64,000 nt of DNA from assembly GCF_009857835.1 (NCBI RefSeq), contig NZ_WWCL01000002.1, positions 620,001-684,000 of the forward strand, given 5' to 3'. This document shows, one piece after another, positions 57,213 through 64,000 of the stretch (positions within the stretch are counted from its first letter, which is position 1; every line of letters begins with the position of its first letter). The notes under the pieces are model-generated. The model searched no databases, was not told the DNA's origin, and saw only the letters and a program-made list of their open reading frames with translations. A program made the translations under genes and the position numbers. Origin of the DNA: Duganella fentianensis. Its GTDB lineage: Bacteria > Pseudomonadota > Gammaproteobacteria > Burkholderiales > Burkholderiaceae_D.

Positions 57213-58022
57213 TCAGGCGGCGTTGGTAATGAATGCGGGTGCTGGCAGGCTGCCGGCCGACAGGGTCAGCACTTCGTAGCCCGTGTCGGTGACGAGGATG
57301 GTGTGCTCCCACTGGGCCGACAGGCTGCGATCCTTGGTTTTGATGGTCCAGCCGTCGCCCATTTCACGGATTTCGCGCTTGCCCGCATTGATCATCGGTT
57401 CGATGGTGAAGATCATGCCGGCCTGCAGCTGTTCGCCCGTGCCCGGTTTGCCGTAGTGCAGAACCTGCGGCTCTTCGTGGAAGATCTTGCCGATGCCGTG
57501 GCCGCAGAATTCGCGCACCACGCTATAGCCGGCTTTTTCCGCGTGCTGCTGGATGGCGTGGCCGATGTCGCCCAGATACGCGCCCGGCTTGACCTTGGCG
57601 ATGCCCAGCCACATGCATTCGTAGGTGATGTCGGACAGGCGCTTGGCCATGATGGACGGTTCGCCGATGAAGAACATGCGGCTGTTGTCGCCATGGTAGC
57701 CATCCTTGATGACGGTGATGTCGAGGTTGACCACATCGCCGTTCTTCAGCACTTTATCGCCCGGTATGCCGTGGCAGATCACGTCGTTGACGGAAGTGCA
57801 GATGGATTTCGGATATGGCGTGTAACCGGGCGGGCAGTAGTTGAGCGGGGCCGGGATGGTGCCCTGCACATTGACCATGTATTCGTGGCACAGGCGGTCG
57901 ATTTCGCCCGTGGTCACGCCGGCCTTGACGAAGGGCGTAATGTAGTCGAGCACTTCCGAGCCCAGGCGGCCCGCTACGCGCATGCCAGCGATGTCTTCGG
58001 CGGATTTGATGGAAATAGGCAT
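57213..58022 (-). CDS. map: methionine aminopeptidase type I
   Basis: A 269-residue metal-dependent enzyme removing the N-terminal Met. The binuclear-metal ligands lie in LDITVIKDGYHGDNSR, CGHGIGKIFHEEP, FTIEPMIN and WEHTILVTD. Start ATG 58022 (MPISIKSAEDI) is the family start; the frame upstream of it is not coding-like. It heads the map-glnD operon on the minus strand. A PEP-CTERM gene separates it from rpsB, where map and rpsB are normally adjacent and divergent. Confidence 0.95.
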   Translation of the reverse strand: MPISIKSAEDIAGMRVAGRLGSEVLDYITPFVKAGVTTGEIDRLCHEYMVNVQGTIPAPLNYCPPGYTPYPKSICTSVNDVICHGIPGDKVLKNGDVVNLDITVIKDGYHGDNSRMFFIGEPSIMAKRLSDITYECMWLGIAKVKPGAYLGDIGHAIQQHAEKAGYSVVREFCGHGIGKIFHEEPQVLHYGKPGTGEQLQAGMIFTIEPMINAGKREIREMGDGWTIKTKDRSLSAQWEHTILVTDTGYEVLTLSAGSLPAPAFITNAA

Positions 58023-58172
58023 AAGGTCACAATCTGCAAGGTAAACGGTCAAAAAGCAGGCGGCAGCCGGAATGGTCCGGCGCGGCATGCACGATGGTAA
58101 GGATTATAAACGACGCGGCAGGGTGCTGTGCGCGAGTACCCGCTGCCTGCTAGCGGCGCCCGCTAGCGGCGC

Positions 58173-58976
58173 CTAGCGACGGCGCAGGCGGCGGCGCGCG
58201 GCATAGCCTACCATGGCCATCCCTGCCAGCAGCATGGCCCAGCTGTCCGCTTCCGGTACGGGACTGGCCGGGAGGTTGGGGCCGTTATTGTCGTGATGAT
58301 TGTCCGGCCAGTAAGGACGGTGGCCATACTGGCCATCACGCTCGTTCGGGTCATTGCTGGCCTGCACCTCGTCGTTCTGGGCTACGGCGTCCAGCACTTC
58401 ATTGACTCTGGCGTAGGCACGGTCGCGTTCGCGCAGTGCAGCTTCGTCCAGCGGAATTTCTTCCAGCGGAGTGGCATCGGCCAGACCCAGATCGCGGGCA
58501 TTCAGGCTGTCGCCGAGGTTGCGCTCGGGGCTGGCAGGTGCGGCGGGCGGCGCGGTGCGGGCAGTGCGGGAGCTGGGCAGGCGGGTGATCCGGCTGACAT
58601 TGCCGCAGATGCGAGGCACCAGTATGCAGTGCTCGCCGACGCAATACACGGCCGCAGGTTCCTGACGCCGCTCCGACCATTTGCTGCGGGTAACGCTGGT
58701 ACATACGGAGGCTGCGCCGAAGTGCATGTCGCGGATGGCCGCTTCGTACTGATTCTTGCCGACGATGGCGTCGCGGGTGATGATGACCTGGTCATCCGAC
58801 TGACGTTCTTCCATGCGCCGTTTGAGCGTATTGCGTACCTGTTCAGGGATGTCGGTATAGCGCTCGATGGCCGCACTGGTGCTGCCCGTGTACGGGTTCG
58901 CGCCCGGTCGATCCCATGAACAGACGGGTTGGAATTGGGTGGCGGCAGCAAGGGCGACAGTGAGAAATACTGACAT
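58173..58976 (-). CDS. PEP-CTERM sorting-domain protein with MHFG motif
   Basis: A 267-residue exported protein. It ends in the PEP-CTERM signature: V-P-E-A near 238, a hydrophobic helix (WAMLLAGMAMVGYAA) and basic RRRLRRR. Such proteins are sorted by exosortase, often linked with surface polysaccharide. The middle has the motif D-M-H-F-G and about six cysteines, like the group NCBI calls MHFG-family PEP-CTERM. The N-terminal signal region (MSVFLTVALAAAT) is short and weakly charged, so the start is uncertain. No exosortase gene is in the window. It sits between map and rpsB. Confidence 0.85.
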   Translation of the reverse strand: MSVFLTVALAAATQFQPVCSWDRPGANPYTGSTSAAIERYTDIPEQVRNTLKRRMEERQSDDQVIITRDAIVGKNQYEAAIRDMHFGAASVCTSVTRSKWSERRQEPAAVYCVGEHCILVPRICGNVSRITRLPSSRTARTAPPAAPASPERNLGDSLNARDLGLADATPLEEIPLDEAALRERDRAYARVNEVLDAVAQNDEVQASNDPNERDGQYGHRPYWPDNHHDNNGPNLPASPVPEADSWAMLLAGMAMVGYAARRRLRRR

Positions 58977-59203
58977 ATACGTTATCCGTGGCAGTAAATT
59001 AATGCATTAAAGAACTTATTCTTAACCAAATGCAATTTAACTTCTGCATATGATATTACAATTCGATAATCTTTGCAGAATTATTTAGATTCAATATGTA
59101 ACATTTCGCGGACGTGATAAGCGGACCTCGCTTCTATGTCAGCGTCGATGGCGGACTGCGGCGGGCAGGGGGGGCTTGCTATGTCGCAAGGCAGCGTGGG
59201 CTA
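58977..59203. other. AT-rich intergenic region between the PEP-CTERM gene and the rpsB promoter
   Basis: The first 130 bases (58977-59110) are clearly more AT-rich than the rest of the window and include a 12-base palindrome TTAATGCATTAA (58999-59010). It must contain the minus-strand promoter. No gene is supported. Confidence 0.5.
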
Positions 59204-59233
59204 TTGCCTAAGTGGCTGTTTTCAGGCTAGAAT
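59204..59233 (+). promoter_or_regulatory. probable sigma-70 promoter of rpsB
   Basis: TTGCCT (59204-59209) and TAGAAT (59228-59233) are separated by 18 bases. The transcript would carry about 130 bases of leader before the rpsB ATG. Confidence 0.6.
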
Positions 59234-59300
59234 AGCGGGTTGCTTGAATTCCGTTCTGGCAATCAGATGTAAAGACAAGTTGTTTATTTTTAATAAAAGC

Positions 59301-59344
59301 GAATCCGGTCGACAAGGGTGCCTGTAAGGTGACTGATCGGATTC
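59301..59344 (+). promoter_or_regulatory. rpsB leader hairpin (candidate S2 autoregulatory element)
   Basis: GAATCCGGTC (59301-59310) pairs with GATCGGATTC (59335-59344) with one G-T pair, and an inner GCCT/AGGT stem lies between. It is 24 bases upstream of the rpsB start. The layout is like S2 leaders in other proteobacteria, where S2 binds its own mRNA; that role here is inferred. Confidence 0.5.
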
Positions 59345-59367
59345 CAGACCCAACCCTGGAGTTTATT

Positions 59368-60120
59368 ATGTCCGTAACTATGCGCGAAATGCTGGAAGCC
59401 GGTGTCCACTTCGGTCACCAAACCCGTTTCTGGAACCCAAAGATGGCTCCGTTCATCTTCGGTCACCGCAACAAGATCCATATCATCAATCTGGAAAAGA
59501 CGATGGGTATGTATCAAGAAGCGATGAAACACGTGAAACAGGTAGCTGCTAACCGCGGCACCATCCTGATGGTAGGCACCAAGCGTCAAGCTCGTGAAAT
59601 CATTGCTGCTGAAGCAGCACGCGCAGGCGTTCCTTTCGTTGACCAGCGCTGGCTGGGCGGCATGCTGACCAACTTTAAAACCATCAAAACCTCGATCAAG
59701 CGTCTGAAAGACATGGAAGCTGCGATGCAAGACGGTTCGGTTGAGAAGCTGTCGAAAAAAGAAGCGCTGATGTTCCAGCGCGAAATGGTTAAGCTGCAAA
59801 AATCGATCGGCGGCATCAAAGAGATGGGCGGCGTTCCTGACGCAATCTTCGTCGTGGACGTTGGCTACCACAAAGGCGCCATCACCGAAGCCGCGAAACT
59901 GGGCATCCCAGTGATCGGCGTGGTCGATACCAACCACTCGCCAGAAGGCGTGCAATTCGTCATTCCAGGTAACGATGACTCGTCCAAAGCCATCACTCTG
60001 TACGCTCGCGGCGTAGCAGATGCGATCCTGGAAGGCCGTGCTGCTGCCGGTAACGAAGTAGTTGAAATGGTTAAAGCTGCAGCTGGCGACGATTTCGTCG
60101 AAGTGAACGAACAGGCTTAA
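59368..60120 (+). CDS. rpsB: 30S ribosomal protein S2
   Basis: A 250-residue protein of the small subunit, of normal length. Family signatures are [22 protein letters not shown] and the conserved [32 protein letters not shown] 59368 is favoured: GGAG lies six bases upstream and the frame from 59329 has no ribosome site. It leads the rpsB-tsf-pyrH-frr-uppS-cdsA series. Confidence 0.97.
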   Translation: MSVTMREMLEAGVHFGHQTRFWNPKMAPFIFGHRNKIHIINLEKTMGMYQEAMKHVKQVAANRGTILMVGTKRQAREIIAAEAARAGVPFVDQRWLGGMLTNFKTIKTSIKRLKDMEAAMQDGSVEKLSKKEALMFQREMVKLQKSIGGIKEMGGVPDAIFVVDVGYHKGAITEAAKLGIPVIGVVDTNHSPEGVQFVIPGNDDSSKAITLYARGVADAILEGRAAAGNEVVEMVKAAAGDDFVEVNEQA

Positions 60121-60143
60121 TTGTTCCTCACCAGGCTGTAAGG

Positions 60144-60177
60144 AAAAAGGGGTGGCCAACAGCTCCCCCTTTTTTTT
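60144..60177 (+). terminator. attenuator/terminator between rpsB and tsf
   Basis: AAAAAGGGG pairs with CCCCTTTTT around a ten-odd-base loop and a T-run continues to 60177. It would reduce tsf expression from the rpsB promoter, as seen in E. coli. Confidence 0.85.
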
Positions 60178-60245
60178 AACGTATTGGGTAGAGCCGGTAA
60201 AACCCGTTCCCCATCCCCCACGAATACCGAATACAGGAGAAACAC

Positions 60246-61157
60246 ATGGCAGCGATTACTGCAGCGATGGTAGGCGAACTGCGCGGCAAGACCGACGCAC
60301 CAATGATGGAATGCAAAAAAGCTCTGACCGAGGCCGATGGCGACATGGCGCGTGCAGAAGAGATCCTGCGCGTCAAACTGGGCGGCAAGGCATCGAAAGC
60401 TTCGGCACGTATCACCGCTGAAGGCGTGGTAGCCACCCACATCGCCGGCGGCGTAGGCGCGCTGATCGAAGTCAACTCGGAAACCGACTTCGTTGCGAAA
60501 AACGACGACTTCCTGGCACTGGCTGCTAACGCTGCCCGTCTGGTCGTAGAACACAACCCAGCTGACGTTGCCGCTCTGCTGGCACTGCCACTGGATGGCA
60601 AAACCCTGGACGAAGTCCGTTCGGCTCTGATCGGCAAGATCGGCGAGAACATGACCATCCGTCGCTTCCAGCGTTTCGAAACCACCGGCAAACTGGCTTC
60701 CTACCTGCACGGCTCGCGTATCGGCGTAATCGTCGACTTCGACGGCGCTGAAGAGCAAGTAGGTAAAGATGTAGCGATGCACATCGCTGCAATGAAACCA
60801 GTAGCTCTGTCGCAAGACCAGGTTCCAGCAGAACTGATCGAAAAAGAGCGTTCGGTTGCTAAGCTGAAAGCTGACGAAGATGCGGCTAAAGCGGCTGCCG
60901 AAGGCAAGCCAGCTCAGTCGGCTGAAATCGTTGCTAAACGTCTGGAAGGTTCGGTACAGAAGTACCTGAAAGAAGTTTCGCTGCTGAACCAGGCTTTCGT
61001 GAAAAACGACAAGCAATCGATCGAGCAGATGCTGAAAGAAAAAGCCACCACCGTGAAAGCCTTCACGATGTTTGTGGTAGGTGAAGGCATCGAGAAGAAG
61101 GTCGATGACTTCGCTGCTGAAGTGGCCGCACAGATGGCCGCTTCCAAAGGAGCGTAA
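60246..61157 (+). CDS. tsf: elongation factor Ts
   Basis: A 303-residue nucleotide exchange factor for EF-Tu, slightly longer than E. coli EF-Ts (283). The N-terminal UBA-like module [24 protein letters not shown] and the core [11 protein letters not shown] are complete, with two later coiled-coil sections. ACAGGAG precedes the ATG. A terminator follows 8 bases after its stop. Confidence 0.96.
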   Translation: MAAITAAMVGELRGKTDAPMMECKKALTEADGDMARAEEILRVKLGGKASKASARITAEGVVATHIAGGVGALIEVNSETDFVAKNDDFLALAANAARLVVEHNPADVAALLALPLDGKTLDEVRSALIGKIGENMTIRRFQRFETTGKLASYLHGSRIGVIVDFDGAEEQVGKDVAMHIAAMKPVALSQDQVPAELIEKERSVAKLKADEDAAKAAAEGKPAQSAEIVAKRLEGSVQKYLKEVSLLNQAFVKNDKQSIEQMLKEKATTVKAFTMFVVGEGIEKKVDDFAAEVAAQMAASKGA

Positions 61158-61164
61158 TAAAAAG

Positions 61165-61191
61165 AAAACGGGCCGAGAGGCCCGTTTTTTT
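61165..61191 (+). terminator. rho-independent terminator after tsf
   Basis: A ten-base perfect stem AAAACGGGCC/GGCCCGTTTT around GAGA with a seven-base T-run. It separates rpsB-tsf from pyrH. Confidence 0.92.
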
Positions 61192-61324
61192 AAGCTGCCT
61201 TCCGTGAAGGTCGCTCGCAGCAAGCAGTAAAAGTAAGCAGTAAATAGTTGTTCCCGGCGCCAGACTAGGTATCATAGGCGCCGGCAGCCTGACCCGAATA
61301 AACCCAACTTAGGAGCCCCGTCCC

Positions 61325-62041
61325 ATGTCCAAACCAGCCTACAAACGTGTCCTCCTCAAATTGTCCGGCGAAGCCCTGATGGGCGATGATGCCTACGGCA
61401 TCAACCGCGGCACGATCGAGCGCATGGTCGCTGATGTGGCCGAGGTCGCAAAACTGGGCGTGGAACTGGCGATCGTGATTGGCGGCGGCAATATCTTCCG
61501 TGGCGTAGCGCCCGGCGCGCAGGGCATGGACCGTGCTACCGCCGACTACATGGGCATGCTGGCCACCGTGATGAATGCACTGGCCCTGGCTGACGCCATG
61601 CGCCATGTGGGCATCACCGCCCGCGTGATGTCGGCGATCGGCATCGAGCAGGTAGTCGAGCCGTATGTGCGCCCGAAAGCGCTGCAATACCTGGAAGAAG
61701 GCAAAGTGGTGGTGTTCGCCGCCGGTACCGGCAACCCGTTCTTCACCACCGATACGGCAGCCTCGCTGCGCGGCTCGGAAGTGAGCGCGGAAATCGTGCT
61801 GAAGGCCACCAAGGTCGACGGCGTGTACTCGGCCGATCCGAAGAAGGATCCGAACGCCACGCTGTATAGCTCGATCTCGTTCGACGAAGCTATCGCCAAG
61901 CACCTGCAGGTAATGGACGCCACCGCATTTGCGCTGTGCCGCGACCAGAAGCTGCCAATCAAAGTGTTCTCGATCACCAAGCCGGGCGCGCTGATGCGCG
62001 TCATCATGGGCGAGGAAGAGGGCACGCTGGTTCACGTTTAA
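61325..62041 (+). CDS. pyrH: uridylate kinase
   Basis: A 238-residue hexameric kinase that converts UMP to UDP. Motifs [13 protein letters not shown] at the N-terminus, IGGGNIFRG and the acidic [15 protein letters not shown] region are typical. The length agrees with E. coli PyrH (241). AGGAG precedes the ATG by eight bases. frr follows 42 bases downstream. Confidence 0.96.
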   Translation: MSKPAYKRVLLKLSGEALMGDDAYGINRGTIERMVADVAEVAKLGVELAIVIGGGNIFRGVAPGAQGMDRATADYMGMLATVMNALALADAMRHVGITARVMSAIGIEQVVEPYVRPKALQYLEEGKVVVFAAGTGNPFFTTDTAASLRGSEVSAEIVLKATKVDGVYSADPKKDPNATLYSSISFDEAIAKHLQVMDATAFALCRDQKLPIKVFSITKPGALMRVIMGEEEGTLVHV

Positions 62042-62083
62042 AGCAAACCGTTTATACTTAATACCGAACTCAGGAGAGCAGTA

Positions 62084-62644
62084 ATGTCCGTAGCTGACGT
62101 TAAGAAAAGTGCGCAGGAGCGCATGACCAAATCGCTGGAAACCCTGCGTGCCGATCTGGCCAAGGTGCGTACCGGCCGTGCCCACACGGGTATTCTGGAC
62201 CACGTCACCGTCGATTACTACGGTAATCCGACCCCGATCAATCAGGTCGCCAACCTGACGCTGGTCGATGCCCGCACCATCGGCGTGCAGCCGTTCGAAA
62301 AGAAAATGGCAGCTGCCATCGAAAAAGCCATCCGTGATGCCGATCTGGGCCTGAACCCGGCCGCGCAGGGCGATGTGATCCGCGTACCGACCCCGCCGCT
62401 GACCGAAGAGCGCCGCAAGGAAATGGTGAAACTGGTTAAGAGCGAAGCGGAAGATGCGAAAATTGCCGTGCGCAATATCCGTCGCGACGCCAACGAATCG
62501 CTGAAAAAGCTGGTGAAAGACAAGGCCATCTCGGAAGACGACGAGCGTCGCGCCATTGATGATGTGCAGAAAGTCACCGACAAGTTCATCGCCGATGTCG
62601 ACAAGATGGTGGCGGAGAAAGAGAAGGAAGTTCTGACCGTTTAA
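62084..62644 (+). CDS. frr: ribosome recycling factor
   Basis: A 186-residue protein that, with EF-G, splits the ribosome after termination. Length and signature are standard: [33 protein letters not shown] and [21 protein letters not shown] precedes the ATG. A large hairpin terminator follows its stop (62653-62728). Confidence 0.97.
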   Translation: MSVADVKKSAQERMTKSLETLRADLAKVRTGRAHTGILDHVTVDYYGNPTPINQVANLTLVDARTIGVQPFEKKMAAAIEKAIRDADLGLNPAAQGDVIRVPTPPLTEERRKEMVKLVKSEAEDAKIAVRNIRRDANESLKKLVKDKAISEDDERRAIDDVQKVTDKFIADVDKMVAEKEKEVLTV

Positions 62645-62652
62645 GCGTCAGC

Positions 62653-62728
62653 AAGGGCGCCAGCAGCGAGTCCGGGCCGGTGATGCGATCACTGGCTGCG
62701 GGCGCTCTGCTGGCGTCTTGTTTTTTTT
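62653..62728 (+). terminator. branched terminator between frr and uppS
   Basis: GGGCGCCAGCAG pairs with CTGCTGGCGTC, enclosing a second stem near GGTGAT/ATCACT, and ends in a run of eight T (62721-62728). It lies 43 bases before uppS. Confidence 0.85.
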
Positions 62729-62770
62729 GGCAACACCTGCAATACTTAACACTTTGGCACTGCAGTTTTC

Positions 62771-63523
62771 ATGAAATATACCAGTTCGACTACTGAAGTT
62801 CCGGACGCGCCGGCCGTGCCACGTCACATTGCCATCATCATGGATGGCAATGGCCGCTGGGCGACCAAACGTTTTCTGCCGCGCGTCGCTGGCCACGTCA
62901 AAGGCGTCGATGCCGTACGCACGGTGGTCGAATCGTGCGCCCGCAGCGGCGTGGAATACCTGACTCTATTTGCCTTCAGCTCGGAAAACTGGCGCCGCCC
63001 CGAAGAGGAAGTGTCGCTGCTGATGCGTCTGTTCGTTACGGCACTGGACCGCGAAGTTTCCAAGCTACACGCCAACAATATCCGCCTCAAAGTGGTGGGC
63101 GACCTCAGCCGCTTCGACGAGAAGCTGCAGGGCATGATCGCCGCCGCCGAGCGCAAGACGGCCAACAATACCCGCATGACCGTCACCGTGTGCGCCAACT
63201 ATGGTGGCCGCTGGGATATTATGCAGGCGATAGGCAAGATGGTGGCCGCCCATCCGGGCGCGCACGATTTCAGCGAAGAGCAGCTGGCGCCCCATCTGGC
63301 CATGGCCTACGCGCCCGAGCCGGACCTGTTCATCCGCACGGGCGGCGAACAGCGCATTTCGAATTTCCTCATGTGGCAGCTGGCTTATACGGAGCTGTTC
63401 TTTACCGATACCTACTGGCCCGACTTTAGCAAGGAAAGTCTGGATGAGGCGATTGCCTCCTACCAGCACCGCGAACGCCGCTTCGGCCGCACCGGTGCGC
63501 AACTGGCAGAGAAGACAAGCTGA
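62771..63523 (+). CDS. uppS: isoprenyl (undecaprenyl) diphosphate synthase
   Basis: A 250-residue cis-prenyltransferase that builds the C55 lipid carrier of cell-wall synthesis. The signature [13 protein letters not shown] has catalytic Asp25; the later [25 protein letters not shown] segment ([12 protein letters not shown]) is conserved. The stop overlaps the next start by one base (TGATG). uppS-cdsA is the usual order. Confidence 0.96.
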   Translation: MKYTSSTTEVPDAPAVPRHIAIIMDGNGRWATKRFLPRVAGHVKGVDAVRTVVESCARSGVEYLTLFAFSSENWRRPEEEVSLLMRLFVTALDREVSKLHANNIRLKVVGDLSRFDEKLQGMIAAAERKTANNTRMTVTVCANYGGRWDIMQAIGKMVAAHPGAHDFSEEQLAPHLAMAYAPEPDLFIRTGGEQRISNFLMWQLAYTELFFTDTYWPDFSKESLDEAIASYQHRERRFGRTGAQLAEKTS

Positions 63524-64000
63524 TGCTGAAAACCCGGATTATTACGGCGGTGCTGCTGCTGGCCGTGCTGCTGCCCGTACTGTTCTCCCAGTATTTCCCT
63601 GCCGTGGCGGCGGTGGTCACGCTGTTCGTGGCCGCAGCGCTGTGGGAAGCGGCGCGCCTGTTTGGCGTGAGTGCCGCCAGGGCCAGGCTGGCCGGTGTAG
63701 CGGGCGGTGCGCTGTTCGTGCTGCTGATGCTGGTGGCCAAACCGGCTTCGGTCAATTCCCTGTACGGCGTGGCCTGTCTGCTGTGGCTGATCCGCTATGT
63801 GCCCACGCTGGGCATGGGCCTGCCACCGATGCAGGGTGGCGGCAACTGGTCGATGGCGCTCACCTTCAGCTTTGCCATCTTTGCCTGCTTCTTCGCCATC
63901 CTCGGCCTGTATCTGCAATCGCCGCTCTACCTGCTGTCCGTGATGGCGCTGGTGTGGCTGGCCGATATCGGTGCCTATTTCGCCGGCAAGGCTTTCGGCA
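63523..64000 (+). CDS. cdsA: phosphatidate cytidylyltransferase (3' end cut by window edge)
   Basis: The first 159 residues of a membrane enzyme that makes CDP-diacylglycerol. [18 protein letters not shown] is the normal family start; several membrane helices follow and the visible end (VWLADIGAYFAGKAFG) begins the catalytic W-x-x-D-x-x-A-Y-F-x-G signature. It overlaps uppS by one base and is expected to go on outside the window to a total near 270 residues. Confidence 0.93.
   Translation, partial: MLKTRIITAVLLLAVLLPVLFSQYFPAVAAVVTLFVAAALWEAARLFGVSAARARLAGVAGGALFVLLMLVAKPASVNSLYGVACLLWLIRYVPTLGMGLPPMQGGGNWSMALTFSFAIFACFFAILGLYLQSPLYLLSVMALVWLADIGAYFAGKAFG

Overview
The window looks like a chromosomal segment of a high-GC betaproteobacterium, most likely an Oxalobacteraceae member (Janthinobacterium/Duganella/Massilia type). 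This is inferred from protein likeness and gene order: smc-zipA-ligA, glnD-map, rpsB-tsf-pyrH-frr-uppS-cdsA, thrS-infC-rpmI-rplT-pheS-pheT-ihfA-merR, a pilE-fimT-pilV-pilW-pilX-pilY1 minor-pilin cluster, and a PEP-CTERM protein. No prophage, insertion sequence, CRISPR array or plasmid function was seen. Most of the window is housekeeping DNA with a few accessory insertions.

Layout. 1-7.3 kb: partial C4-dicarboxylate transporter, 3-hydroxybutyrate dehydrogenase, an alpha/beta hydrolase, a RidA-like protein, the (p)ppGpp synthetase RelA, then a chloramphenicol-acetyltransferase-like gene overlapping a CDF metal exporter. 7.5-15.7 kb: two identical tRNA-Val(GAC) genes, then translation genes (thrS, infC, rpmI, rplT, pheS, pheT), ihfA and a MerR regulator. 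Several hairpins or terminators divide this stretch into separately controlled units. 15.9-21.2 kb: a regulatory block with a NarL-type two-component pair, a Crp/Fnr regulator and an OmpR-type pair. 21.3-29.3 kb: type IV pilus minor pilins and a large PilY1. 29.4-33.9 kb: prfC, a secreted Cache protein, a chemoreceptor-like protein without its signalling tip, and a small ArsR-type operon. 34-39 kb: the glycine cleavage operon gcvT-gcvH-gcvP under a tandem glycine riboswitch. 39-43 kb: ClpP-like protease, DUF1631 protein and PAP2-like protein. 43-52.4 kb: smc, zipA, ligA, galU, def and a KirBac channel. 52.4-57.2 kb: a periplasmic binding protein operon, a pseudouridine synthase and glnD. 57.2-64 kb: map, a PEP-CTERM protein, then rpsB, tsf, pyrH, frr, uppS and partial cdsA.

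How the parts fit. RelA, GlnD, IHF and the glycine riboswitch are nutrient and nitrogen sensors beside the translation apparatus they affect. The pilin cluster is preceded by two sensor kinases and a Crp-like regulator, which could control pilus production (inference only). No single complete novel system was found. The best candidates for something undescribed are the tip-less chemoreceptor with its secreted Cache partner, the duplicated insertion inside the PilY1 VWA domain, the 19-bp palindrome in front of the binding-protein operon, the C33 valine tRNAs, the LigA insertion, and the non-AUG starts of infC and possibly ihfA.
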